Below are positions 49,701 through 61,550 of a DNA stretch of 64,000 nucleotides, piece by piece. Below the pieces are notes generated by a model. It searched no databases and was not told the DNA's origin. It worked only from the letters and a program-made list of their open reading frames with translations. Position numbers and translations under genes: made by a program. Origin of the DNA: Gordionus sp. m RMFG-2023 (lineage: Eukaryota > Nematomorpha > Gordioida > Chordodea > Parachordodidae); contig NC_088775.1 in NCBI RefSeq assembly GCF_954871325.1, forward strand, positions 4,203,475 to 4,267,474. The letters are read 5' to 3'. Positions within the stretch are counted from its first letter, which is position 1, and every line of letters begins with the position of its first letter.

Positions 49701-51609
49701 CAAACCGAGATTCGCAGATCACTAAATTAGTATCTTTTAATTTTTTTAAAAAAATATATATTGAAAAATTCTTAATAAAAATACTTGCGGAATCCCGATC
49801 CTGACGAGAATTTCATCTTCGCTTTTATTATCGTGATTAGAAGAAAAGAGGCTCATAGAAGGTTTGATAGTTTTAGCGGATGTCGTAAGATCTCCATCGT
49901 CTAATCCTGCTATGGCATCTAAAGATATATTATAGAAGTTAGATTATATAAATCCCAAAATATATACAGAGTACATCTAAAGATGAAATAACTATATTTT
50001 TTATTACTACGTCCTTTTTGAGAAAAATAAACAATCTACAAAAAATTTCTTTAAATGGTATATTAAGCTTGATTTTTTATTCCCCGTTATTTTACATTCG
50101 AAAATTATTTCTTATTTTATATATAAATCAGATGCCCACATGAGCTGGTTTATCAGGGTTGCAATTTAAATCTATCTTTTGAAAACTTGAGTTGGTGGCC
50201 TATGTTTTAAATTTTGTATATTTTTTATTAAAAGAAAGTCAAATTTTCCTTAAAAATTTATAAAACAAAAAAAGGAGAGTAACATCTTTAAAAGTAGCAT
50301 TTAGATAGTGGACAAATAAAAATAGCTAGACTGGGATTGGACCAAAATTTTATATATATTTTAGACTACCAGGGCCAGGTTTAAATTTTAATTTATCAAA
50401 GAAAGGATAAAATATTGTGCTACTCAAAATTTAGGTCAAATTAGGGAGTTGGCTAAATTATAAAGAGCCCAAATTAGACAAGTTTTACAGTATAATGAAA
50501 ATAATTTGCATGATTAAATTTTTTTATATTAGTCAGAATCAGAAGCCCATTATTTCACAAATACAAAAGTATAATTTAGTGATTAAACTACTATGATGAC
50601 TTACTATATACCAAGGTACAATCTTGTACAGACCTGGAAAAAATGCCTGGAGTGTCTAAATTGTTTGCCAAGGGTATCAAGCCTAATCTTGAAAGGGTGC
50701 CATATGTGGGTTTAAACCCTATCACGCCACAATAAGAGGCTGGGTTTCTTATTGAACCTCCAGTATCTGAGCCTATTGAACTTAAAAACGTATTTTTTAA
50801 AAAAATATACTTTAGAAGTTAAATTATAAAATTTAATTTACTAAAAGGCTGAGCCTGTCACTACAGATACTGCAGATCCACCTGATGAACCTCCAGATAT
50901 ATGAAAATCATCATTTTCTAACATCTTTTGGTTATCATTTTCTATTAGGTTATTTGGATTTGTATGAAATTTAGCAGTTTTCAGTTGATTAAATGTTATA
51001 TTATTGTCAAAGATGCTGTTTGAAATATTATTTTTAAGTTGTATATTTTTCTTTTTCATATTCCATGGATTTTTAACAGGTCCATAAAAGCTATTTATGC
51101 TGGCATTCCTAAATACATGTGTGTAAACTAAATTGGATATGTTTTTTAAAACTACCCCATTGAAAATTCATCCATGTTTGTTTTCCCCATTAATATTGCT
51201 CCAGCATCGCATAATCTTTTATAGATAGTTGCATCATATATTGCTATTAAATTATACAACATTTTTGATGCACATGTAGTTTTAATATCTTTAGTACAAA
51301 AATTATCTTTAATAGAAAAAGGAAACCCATTTAAAGGATCATCATGATTTTCTTAATTATATTATAATTTATATTTAATAAGTTATAAAATACTTTTAGA
51401 AGATGTTCCTGTATTATTTATAAAATCGTAATTATTACTAGTTATATATGCATTTAATTTATTTGCATAATTTGTTCCATTTAAGCAGAACTTATATATC
51501 TCTGAAAAGTTAGTCTGCTTATGTTTCAGTAAATCTAAAACCTAAAAATTTGAATATATATCTTATATATATATTTCTATTCAAAAACTTCCAACAAGGT
51601 ATAATTCAT
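43763..51609 (-). CDS. QRSL1: mitochondrial glutamyl-tRNA(Gln) amidotransferase subunit A, eleven exons
   Basis: Exons on the minus strand: 51609-51589, 51541-51394, 51351-51156, 51108-50842, 50780-50605, 49918-49785, 47069-46979, 45981-45856, 44574-44478, 44372-44119, 43938-43763. All phases agree and give 1686 bases (561 aa; human 528). Family knowledge: GatA releases ammonia from glutamine and, with GatB and GatC, converts Glu-tRNA(Gln) to Gln-tRNA(Gln) in mitochondria. The amidase-signature triad is K71 (FSIKDNF), S196 (GGSSGGSA) and S220 ([11 protein letters not shown]). Other matches are [55 protein letters not shown] and [18 protein letters not shown]. An Asn/Lys-rich insert of about 50 residues precedes GGSSGGS and is longer than in human. 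The seven-codon first exon is inferred from alignment of MNYTLLE with human MLGRSLRE and is the least certain part. Introns run from 42 to 2715 bases, and two donors are GTTTTT. Confidence 0.95.
46111..46347. mobile_element. PIF/Harbinger-like MITE in GatA intron 7
   Basis: GGCTGCATTCATAGTGG at the left and CCATGAATGCGCAACC at the right, with TAA duplications at 46108-46110 and 46348-46350. Internal TTTAACAGCTGG and ATGAGATCAATTTTT match the family. It lies wholly inside the intron between exons 46979-47069 and 45856-45981. Confidence 0.75.
47070..49784. other. GatA intron 6 (2.7 kb): repeat-rich
   Basis: It holds poly-G tracts near 47217 and 48343, a worn foldback MITE from about 48435 (GTGTTGCTTAAGAAGCCCG), and a direct repeat of CACTAACGAGTAACGAA words around 49376-49412 flanked by two diverged CACTAAARAATGATATAT copies. 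Minus-strand frames at 47579-47866 and 49188-49496 are low-complexity and I do not regard them as genes. Confidence 0.6.
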
Positions 51610-51781
51610 AAAATTCGCAGACGAAGTTTACGATATTTTGAAATTTAAATATTTAAAAAATTGAAATGGCAATTGTTATACTTTAGTTACTATCAATGAC
51701 GTATGTCATAGGTGATGCCCATGTTCGTGTAAATAGGGAAGAGTGTTGGACAGTTATTGAATTTCCAAATTTAGACTGGTT

Positions 51782-53134
51782 CATAGGCGTAGCCAGGATT
51801 TTCATAAGGGGGGGGAGGGGGGAAATTAAAAAATTATATACCTTAATATAAAAGCATGGTAATAATTTATTCCAAACAATTATAAGAAATTTATTTATAA
51901 AAAGTAAGTAGACATATAGTTGATTTTACTCTATTATATAGAATTAGTTATAAAACACTAGGTAAAATTCCACTTTTACAGACATATTTGACAGTTAAAA
52001 AATATATTACAGTTAATAATTTAACAAATTTTACTAATCAATGCTCTTGATATTAAATATAGCAACAATTTGCATTTAATTATTTAACGCCATCTATTTA
52101 TTTTAGGTAATAATTGTATTTAAATTTAATCTTCATATTATTCATACCACAATGACTTTAAATGATATTTTCTGATGTCCTTATCATTATTTTATAGTTT
52201 TCTGTAAAATATATAATTCGCTATATTGGTAAAAATTACTTGATTGTCATTTGATAATTAGATATACTGTAAACCTACGACACATAATATTCCACTGTTT
52301 GATTGTGCTTTAATATTTTTTTAATTTATGACTTAATTTTATCAATTTTATCAATAGTTTTATAATTATATTTTACTTTTATTAAGATAAATTTTTCTAT
52401 TTAAATTATAAAATTAAATTGAATAAAAGAATCTACATGATTTTATAATTAATGGGGATTCAGATATAATTATTGAAATTTTATTTAATTTCACGTATAT
52501 ATTTTATTGGAATAAGAGCATCGCCTCGATAAAATTTTGTTAACTTTCTCTTTGTATTTTTTTTATTATTATAAAATTAAATTGAATCAAATGTTTATAT
52601 AAAATGAAAAAGTGATTTTTACAATTTCGTTAATATAATAAATATCATCAGTCATTTACATAAAAATTAATACATCTGTTAAAATAAATCACTTTATCAA
52701 ATAAAATATACATTAAAAAGTGTATACAACATAAATAAATTAAAATTACTCACTTTATAAAAAATTATATTTGATATATTATATTATTTAGTAATTTTAT
52801 GGATCTATTATTAATAATTATAATACATTTCACTTCTGTCTTAAGACTTATTTTTGACTTATATTCCATTTATTAAAAAACATTTTTGGTTCATTTTACA
52901 TAATTATAAATTTATTTTTCCAAAAATCTATAAATTATGATGAATAGTTTTATAAAAAAATATCAACTTTTACATTCTTTCTTTTAAATTATTATTTAAG
53001 ATATATGCATACATATCAGGGAGTGGGGAGAGGACTAAGGGGGATATTTTTTTATTAGATATTTACAAAAGGTTATAAATTTCTGAAGGGGGAAAAAATT
53101 TCCCCTTGCCACCCCCCTTCTGGCTACGCCTATG
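51782..53134. mobile_element. hAT non-autonomous element upstream of GatA
   Basis: CATAGGCGTAGCCAG at 51782 and its exact inverse at 53120-53134 are followed inward by GGGGGG/CCCCCC tracts. The 8-bp target duplication GACTGGTT is perfect (51774-51781 and 53135-53142), diagnostic for hAT in this setting. The 1.35-kb interior is AT-rich and non-coding. It begins 173 bases upstream of the GatA start codon, so it may lie in or beside the promoter. Confidence 0.93.
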
Positions 53135-53479
53135 GACTGGTTTATAATAAAAAACTATAAACCGAACAATATTTTGTATGAATGAGCAACCCTGGATTTA
53201 TACTTTATTATAGTACAAATTAACAGCGCTCTTATATTTTTTAATTTTAATATATCTATTATAATAATCCTCAAAAACCGTCAATCAAATTTAGCCAATA
53301 GTGTTCTTTTAAAAAAAATTTATTCAATAAAAATGATTATAGGGTAATCGGTCCAATAGTAATCATGTAACAACCTTAACACTCATTCAATTTTATAACA
53401 CATTTTACCATCTTCACTTCATAAGGATATTTAAAAGATGTTGTTTAACAACTGATTTGAATAGAGATTTAATTCTGTT

Positions 53480-53765
53480 TATTCAAATTATATTTTTGAG
53501 GCAGAGGCTGGGCGCCCCCCATTTGGGGGTGAATAGAAAATTAATTTTAGGCTGCGTGCCCCCATTTAAGGGTATATTAGAATATTATTGACTAGGTGCC
53601 TCCAAATGGAGGTAAATAAAAAATATTAGGCTGCGAGCCCCCAAATGGGGTTAAATAGAAAATATTAGGCTGCTTTCCCCCAAATGAGGGTAAATAAAAA
53701 ATTTTAGGCTGCTTGCCCTCAAATGGGGGTAAATGAGTTAATTATAGGCTTGGTGTCCCTATTTG
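53480..53765. repeat. 45-bp minisatellite with CCCCCAAATGGGGG cores
   Basis: About six units of the form TTAGGCTGCGTGCCCCCAAA followed by TGGGGGTAAATARAAAAT, from 53495 to 53760. Each unit contains its own small palindrome (CCCCCAAATGGGGG-like). Copies differ at several positions, so it is not fresh. Confidence 0.85.
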
Positions 53766-54022
53766 GGGATTCCTTTGTATTACCATAAATATTTGGTAAA
53801 CTTTTCTAAAGTAGAGATTGTCTATATGTTTTTACCTTTTAAGTGATATTAATTCCTTTGTATTTCCATAAATATTGGGTACACTTTTCTTAAGTAGAGA
53901 TTGTATATTATAAATATAAGAATTAATTTGGATAATATATTGTTTTTACCTTTTAAATGATATTAATTCCTTTGTATTACCATAAATATTTGGTAAACTT
54001 ATCTAAAGTAGAGATTGTCTGT
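53766..54022. repeat. degenerate tandem repeat, period about 100 bases
   Basis: Three copies of AATTCCTTTGTATTACCATA followed by ATATTTGGTAAACTT and TAAAGTAGAGATTGT, starting near 53768, 53849 and 53959. Spacing is uneven because of indels. Confidence 0.8.
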
Positions 54023-54424
54023 AATAAATATAAGAAGAGATAATTTATTATATATATATATTTCTAAATTGTTTACCGTTTTATATAATTTATTTGACAA
54101 ATTGAATCAATTAAAATTTTATATAAATTGGTCAATTTAACGTTTTTTTATGTTTTTTAATTAATGTAAATTTTAAAAATAGCTTTAAATTAAAATAAAA
54201 TAGGAAACGTTGGATGACGTAGCGTATTTTTGATTCATTCTCATTCACATTCAAAGTTTCTGGTGAAACGAAATAAAATTTGTTATTCTCAATCACAATA
54301 TAGAATACCAAGATTCAATATTATATTAGAAGTCATTATTATAATGTATCAGTGAAGATGCGTCCATAGAAGCTAGGGAAGCATTGCTTTCCTTGAAATT
54401 TTTCTTACAAAATTTTTAAATAAA

Positions 54425-54800
54425 CTTAATATAATCTTTTTACTATGCTAAATAAACTAAACTGACTTTGTTAAAAAAAATTAATATAATTTTTATAACA
54501 TTAAAAAAATTAATATAATTTTTAACTTAAAAAAATTAATATAATTTTTAACTTAAAAAAATTAATCTAATTTTTAACTTAAAAAAATTAATATAATTTT
54601 TAACTTAAAAAAATTAATAAAATTTTTATAACTTAAAAAAATTAATAAAATTTTTATAACTTGAAAAAATTAATAAAATTTTTATAACTTAAAAAAATTA
54701 ATAAAATTTTTATAACTTGAAAAAATTAATAAAATTTTTATAACTTAAAAAAATTAATATAATTTTTATAACGTTAAAAAGTTAATATTATTTTTAGTAT
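54425..54800. repeat. 27-29 bp tandem repeat inside the hAT
   Basis: About 12 copies of AAAAAAATTAATATAATTTT followed by TAACTT or TATAACTT. Two sub-blocks, one with ATATAAT and one with ATAAAAT, suggest two rounds of expansion. Confidence 0.9.
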
Positions 54801-55039
54801 ATTAAGAAATACTATTATTTTTACTACGTTAAAAAATATATACATGAGGGAAGCAAATTTAATATTGCCATTTTTTTTTAAATAAATTAAAGAGAAGGAA
54901 ATTTTTTTATATAATATTTATTTCCTTACTTTTTTTAAATAAAAAATTATTTAATTTTTAAAACCTTAATTAATGTTTAATAATTGTAAATTTATTTTTG
55001 AAAAATTATTAACATTATCATTTAGCTCAAGAAATTTTG

Positions 55040-56050
55040 ATGCGAAAAAATTGATTATGGAAAAAGGAAGACCAAAAACCAATTTTACAAAACTTAAAAA
55101 AAGAAATCAAAACTTGCATCCGTAATTTTTCCATCTATAAATATGAAAAATATGATTGGCTCACTGGATGTGAAGTTTCTAATTCTTATATTGTTGGTCA
55201 TGCCTATTATTCCCAAAGGAAAAATATGTTTGGAATGATAAAAGATATTCGGATATGAATAATTTTTCAAAAGCAGTTAAACGGCAAAGAATCAACCGCT
55301 TATTTTCAGTCGATGATTCAATTAAAAACATTTGGCCAAGTATTGAAAATATTATAGATTCGATGCGCAAAATATCAATCGAACAGCATAATTCTAAAAG
55401 TCAAATCAAATAGAGAAATGTTGAAAATATTGATTAACTCTATATGCTTTCTTATAATTCAGGAGCTCGTATTCCGTGGTGATGATGAATCTTCTAATTC
55501 AGTAAATAGAGGAAATTATATTGTATTAATATATTTGCTCGTGGAAGAAAATTTATTATTAAAACATCATTTAGAAATAGTGCAGTTTTTATTGGGCTAT
55601 CAAGCAATATTCAAAATGATTTGATTACTATTTCATATGTCTTACACCAAAAAATATTAAATTCGTCGAATTATTAAATATTAGTGAATTCCAATAATCA
55701 ATTTCCCAAAATATTTATTAGATAATTTAAACGACTTATTCTCAATTTTTCGACTTACACAAGCTGGAAACCGAATTAAAGGTAGTGTTTCGGGATGTTG
55801 AATTTAGAAAGAAAAGGATTAATGAAATACTTGAATTTTTAATATGCACCGATTTGATGAAAAGTTTTAAAGAGTTTTTTAAATTATGAAAATTCATCTT
55901 AACTTTGACTTCAACAACAGCAAGTGCAGAACGGAGTTTTACATCTTTAAAAAAAATCAAATCTTTTTGCAAAAACAGGATGAGCCAAAATCGATTTGAT
56001 TTCAATTGAAAAAAAATTATTAAAAAATTTAAAATCTATAACTTTTATAA
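55040..56050 (+). pseudogene. hAT transposase remnants (TTF finger and dimerisation domain)
   Basis: Recognisable scraps: KYDWLTGCEVSNS and YCWSCLLFPKEKYVWND near 55145-55245 (TTF-type zinc finger W-L-x-G then Y-C-W-x-C-L-L-F), SAVFIGLSSNIQNDLI near 55578-55625, and TTASAERSFTSLKKIKSFCK near 55915-55975 (hAT dimerisation block). Stops and frame changes are frequent throughout. Confidence 0.8.
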
Positions 56051-56193
56051 TTCAGTACTTGATCATTTTACTCAAAAAAAAAGATGAATACCACTTATTT
56101 ATAAATGTTTTTATGGTTTGAGTTTGACTAAAATAAAAAAAAATTTTAGATTGCTTCCCTAAGTAAACTTGACGCTTCGTCACTGTAATGTAT

Positions 56194-57435
56194 ATTTATT
56201 TTTTTAGATCAAACATTAACATCGGTGGCGGGTATGCCATGTAAACACTAATTGAAGTCCTATGAAGAATATTCAAAGTTATGGAATTATTTTCAAGAAG
56301 CTTTACACTTATCAGAAGATCCTCAAGATAATATATTTTGTTAATTATGTACTTCCAGCTTATACAATTTATAATTATAACATGAATTTTCTTATCTTAT
56401 ATATATTTGAATCATGGTCAGTACATAGAGAGTTACACCTAAAGAAAGGTTTTGGTACCTGTGCAACCCTAATTATGGACATGTTTTTAGAACTGTAATG
56501 ATATTCATCTATAAATCCCTTTTAAGGAAGTATCCGTTTTTATATAATATTGTTTTATTTTATTTTATATTTGATATGTTAATTTTAATATTAATTTTAT
56601 TTCTATGTATATTTTTAATTTAAAAATCAATGACATTAGTATTAAAAAAAAACTATTTTATATTTTTACCTTTTAATATTTTACATTTGTCTGTCAATTT
56701 TAAAATTAACTCAGAATATTTAGTAATATCATCAATATTTTATTTTAACCATATATATTGTTTGACATATAGTAGATCCTTATTTTCCAGCACCTTTTAA
56801 TGTTACGATCTGAGTTATTGTAATATATTTATAGTATGGTTTAAGAGAAAATTGACAGATATCCCAAGAGAAATTGCAGAGATTATTAGCAGTGTAATAT
56901 TTTGAAGAATAAAATAAAGAATTAAATAATTTTGTAAAAATTGTCCACCTACTAATACTTCAATTACCATTAAATAATTCAATCTATTATAATATAGTGT
57001 TGTATATTTTCTCATAACTTCATAATTGTAGAATGTATGTTATTCATAACTTATTATATTATTTTTGATGAAATGTATAACATTTTTGTTTTACTAATAT
57101 ATAATTTGACTATGATTGTAGTTAACCTCCTATTATTTGATAACCTAAAATATCTTTTTATTTTTTCTATTGTAATTTAATCTTAAATTTAATTTTATAA
57201 TTTGTAACTAAATAATAAATCATTTGGAAAGGGGTGGTTTGTTTAAAATTTAAATTAGGATGAACATATTTTCAGCATGGTACTTTAATGTATATTCATA
57301 ATTTCATATAATGATAGGTAAACCAGATATTTCCCCTTCATTTGATGATAATTTTGAAAAATTTTCACAATTAATATATACATATATTAGACAGATTTAA
57401 TTCTTATAAACCTCTTATATTTTTCAAGATCCAAG
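56194..57435. other. intergenic, AT-rich
   Basis: Nothing recognised. The plus-strand frame at 56262-56498 and the minus-strand frame at 56815-57015 have no domain. Confidence 0.45.
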
Positions 57436-57439
57436 GAAG

Positions 57440-58560
57440 AAATTAATTATTCTGAGTTTGGGCTTGGGAAATATTTTAACAATTAATTTGGATTTGGACC
57501 TAGCTTGCTAAACATTTTTCAAAAAATTTTTTAATTTTAAATATGGGCTAGAAATTGGCCTGAAAATTTCTTTTGAAGACATGGCCAGGCCTGATCAAAA
57601 ACCAAAGCCCATGCAACTTTCATATTCTGATTGTATTTTTAAATGCATTGTGACTTTTTATATATTATATTTCAGTTCTCAACTACCAAAATTATTATGG
57701 TCTTTGGCAGGTTTGAGAAAATTTTCCCAAGTGCGTGGACCTGGCTTGGGAGTTTTTTTAATATTAGGCATAGCTGTAATATTTAACAAGAATATTTATA
57801 TGGCCCTCAGGTAAAATCTAATTTAAATATTATTTTTATTCAAAAAAATAGTATTCACACTTAGTCTAAATGGGTTGGCCTTGGTCTGAAGTAGGGGTGA
57901 GCTGGGTTAAGATAGAATAAAAAATAGATATGGTTTTTAGAGATTTACCTATCTCCAGGTTTGGAAAAAAATTTTGAAAATTACTATGGGTTGGCCAGAC
58001 TTGAGAAAAATTTTTATAAAATTATTATGAGTTGAACTGGGCTTGGAAAATATTTTTATAAATTATGTTGGGCTGGGCTTGGGGAAAATTATGAGCTTGG
58101 ACGTTTGATAATTTTTTTTATTATTAACTATGGGTCAGACATTGGCCTAAAACAAGTTATTTTGCAGGCCTGGGCTCGGCCTGATAAAAAAACCAAGGCC
58201 CATGAAAATCTGATTTTTTTGTATTTTTTAAATTCATTATGATTATTTAAATGTTTTATTTCAGTTCTCAACTACCAAAATTATTATGATCTTTCATTCA
58301 GCTTGGATGAATTTTTCAAAATTATTATGACTTTGTACTTTACCTGAGAATTTTTTTAATATTAAATATTATGTATAAATGATCACTAAATTCATATTGG
58401 TATTATCAAGTAAAAGCTTTAAATTTATTCTTACTCAAACCATAGTATTTAATCTTAGTTTTAATGGATTGAACCTGACCTGAAGAGGGGAGGGAGTAAA
58501 AAGAATAAAATTGGATATAATTTTCAAATAACAGGTAACACATTTAGCATAAATATAAGA
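57440..58560. repeat. 589-bp tandem duplication of a GGGCTTGG-rich element
   Basis: CAGTTCTCAACTACCAAAAT occurs at 57673 and 58262, 589 bases apart. Flanking blocks (GGCCTGA plus AAAAACCAAGCCCATG-like; TGGGTTGGCC-like at 57867 and about 58457) repeat at the same spacing. The unit is full of GGGCTTGG/GGCCAGGCC words. The plus-strand frame at 57581-57814 lies within the first copy and is not a gene I can support. Confidence 0.75.
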
Positions 58561-58574
58561 AGAAAATTCTCATT

Positions 58575-58594
58575 GCCCGTCATTTTTGACGGGC
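58575..58594. repeat. perfect 8-bp stem hairpin
   Basis: GCCCGTCA and TGACGGGC around a TTTT loop. GC-rich and isolated in AT-rich sequence. Function unknown. Confidence 0.7.
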
Positions 58595-60102
58595 TATCTC
58601 CTAGTTATTTTATATTTGTCATTTTTTAAATTGTTTAAATGTATTTTTTACCTCCTATTTTAAGATATTATTTAATTTTCAGGATTATTTATAACATTTC
58701 AAGTTTTGAACTTTTCAGGGAAATTTTGAAATAGGAGGGGAATTTCCCTTTCATGTTTATTGATGGAAAATAATGTATTCTTCTATGAATAGTATCAAAT
58801 AAGTTAGGATTATTTAGATAAAAACTGGATGGAGTTTACGTTTCAACTGGGAAAATGCGTTATTCTCATAAACACGTGATTTGGGGGATAAACAAACTAT
58901 TTTACCTTAGGATTTTTATGAGATTACCGTACATACATAGACATATTTTTTTCTCGTAACAGAGATATAGAAAAAAAAACTAAAATCTATATTAAGTCCC
59001 AATTTTTATATTATTGTATCTAAAATTTTAAAAAAAAATCGTATCCGATACAAAATTCGCCGCAAAGAATACAACACGTTTTGAATCCGGTTTAATTATC
59101 AATGCAGGGTTACACTATACTAGACATTGTCTACTCTACAAGCTCATATTAAGTGATAATGATTTGCTATTTCGAATCGACACTTCAGCCTCGATAACCA
59201 GAAAAACTAATATGACATATAATTTAATAGCGAAAACGGAAATGGCCATAAAATGAAAAACATTTGCTTATAATTTTTTTTTCTTTCAATTATTTTTTTA
59301 TCACTCGACCAACTTTTCAATGTCTTGCGAACAACATTATTATTTTATTTATAAAATCTACATTAATTAGTTTTTACTAAGCTTTTTCTTGATTTATTTT
59401 TTTGGCTTTGATTCACGGATTTTGATGTGAGGGAATATTTAATTTATAGGGAGATATACGAATATTGAATAAGGATTTGGTGATGTAATACTATATCTTT
59501 AGCCCTCTTATACAATTGATGGGCATCAGTTTTTAAATATTCTTTCATTTATTTTAAAATTTTACTGATTCAAATCTAGATAGTCATCATGTCTCCTCAT
59601 TTCAGCTGTTTTCAAAATAGTTTCATATAAATTTGGATGTGGAAGAATGATTTTTACTTTACTAAAACGTTTTTACTAATCTAATAAGATTATCATTTTC
59701 GATAAATATAAATTATTTTAAACTTCTATTCGATCTCTGAGAATTAGATATTGCAAATATGTATTATCTAACTTTATCGGGTAATATTTTAGTTCATAAT
59801 TTAGGTAATATCGGTATATTTTAAGTATATCTTACTATATTATTAATCACAGCTGATAGATGGAATATGAAATTAAAAATTGAGAAAAGTTAATTTTTTA
59901 AAATTGAAAAAAATCGTATAATGAATAGAGCTCAACATAGCCACAAAACAAGTGGCTTACTTGACAGCATATAGGTATAGTTTTATTGACTCCGGGGTTC
60001 TCTGGTTAGAAAATTGTCATTAACGATAAAGGTATAAGTCATATTTATTCTTAAAAATTTTAAACTTGCTAACTAGCTACATGAATAAATTGAAATGCTA
60101 TT
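58595..60102. other. intergenic, AT-rich
   Basis: No gene recognised. AAAACGGAAATGGCCATAAA near 59233 is similar to AAAACCGGAAATGGCTATAA near 9840, suggesting another dispersed repeat. Confidence 0.4.
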
Positions 60103-60550
60103 CAGGTCCGCGAACTGTGGAGAGAATCTTAAAATTTTGGAGATTCTATGGCCCGGCCCACATTTTTTTCGATCTCGGCATCTTAAGCAATTTTAGCTTA
60201 AAGTTTGAAATGCTCTTTTAAAATAAATTTTCAAACAAAGTTTCATTTTTTGAGAATGCTCGAACATGATTTATGATCAAATTTTACCATAAAATTCCAA
60301 ATCGTTTTTTTAAAAAAAAAATATTAAATGATTTGAAATTAATTACAAATTTTCATCTTTTCCTAACCTAAAACTTTTGGTCAAAAAATTAATAATTGAA
60401 ATTTTTTGTTTGACAAACCTCGATTTTGATTCTATTTTATGAATTATTTTTAAGATTATTTCTAGAAATATTTAGCCCGATATAGGTTTTCTAATTTTGT
60501 ATAAAAATGATTAGGCCCACTCCGAGCAGGCTTCCTAACCTGCAGGTCTA
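60103..60550. mobile_element. possible interspersed element with GGTCCGCG / CTGCAGGTC ends
   Basis: AGGTCCGCGAACTG at the left and AACCTGCAGGTCT at the right, with GGCCCGGCCCA and TAGGCCCACTCCGAGCAGG patches just inside. Similar RGRTCTGC-type edges appear near the GC-rich patches at 30661, 42076, 47895 and 49700. No superfamily can be assigned. Confidence 0.4.
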
Positions 60551-61550
60551 AATTATGTAAGACAATAATTATTTTATTTGGCAAGTAAGCTCACCAACGA
60601 TCTCATTTAAAGGTGAATCTGAATATAAATTAAACTAGCGTGCGATAAATGAATTATAAGGTCATCATTATTATATGTATATTATGATTAAAATTAAGAT
60701 TTAACTAATTAACAATTAACTCTTAGTCTTCGAGGAAGCTTCAAAAATATCTTTGTAGCGTTATTGGGATCTTTTAATCTTTTACTGTTATGAACATCCG
60801 AAAAAAAAGGAAAAAAAATCCAATCAAAAAGAAATGGGTCTAAACAAAAAAAGAAATAAATAAAATATTAAAAGTTTAAAGCTAAAAGAAAAAGTCATAA
60901 TCAAATATATTTCCATAGACCCTTCTTTCTTATTCATACACATCTCCTGCTCCATTCTCTCCACCTTCGGAGCAAAAATCAATGTTTTTTTTAAAGAGTT
61001 AGGCAAAAGGATTTGTGAAAAAGCCGACCAGCCTAAGGAATCCCTTTCTTACAATAAAGACTTGCTACCGCCATTATTCGATCTAACTATCTAAGTCTTA
61101 TCTCTTCCATAGAATAATCTACCACATCTATGCTTTCTTTCTTCCCTTCTCTTTCTTAGTTTTCATTTTTTTTTATCCCTTATCCCTTATCCTATTTCGT
61201 AATTTCTATTTTTACATTGAAAAAATTAAATATGCTATTATCTTTTGATAACATATTATATCAGTCACTATTCAAATAAAGTAACCAATGACCAAAAATA
61301 TATAATCATTTATGATTGGAAATCGCATACAAGTTTTTGATATAATTTATTTTATTTTTTTTTAAAAAAAAAATGGTAAACGAATCGTTAAAGAAAATTA
61401 TGCAAAAATTTATAAAATAGTATAAATAAATTCATAAACATTTTAGGGAAAACAAAATAATTAAGTAATGATAATAATCAAATAAATAATAAAAGTCACA
61501 TTATTTTAAATTTATAACTTTAATAAATAAATGGGTTTTCTCTCTATTTT
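60551..61550. other. intergenic downstream of COPG, nothing recognised
   Basis: Pyrimidine-rich around 60900-61190. The minus-strand frame at 60824-61006 is not recognised. The COPG 3' UTR should fall in its right part. Confidence 0.45.

Larger units (their letters stand above)
54350..56185 (+). mobile_element. complete but decayed hAT transposon
   Basis: CAGTGAAGATGCGTC at 54350 and GACGCTTCGTCACTG ending at 56185 are imperfect inverted repeats. A second matched pair (TAGGGAAGCA / TGCTTCCCTA-like) lies 20-30 bases inside. The 8-bp target duplication TAATGTAT is perfect at 54342-54349 and 56186-56193. Transposase remnants occupy 55040-56050, and a tandem repeat fills the 5' part. Confidence 0.9.

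Noticed and set aside
58575-58594. Hairpin resembling a bacterial terminator
   Set aside because: The setting is a eukaryotic intergenic region with no T-tract function or gene end nearby. It is kept only as an inverted repeat.
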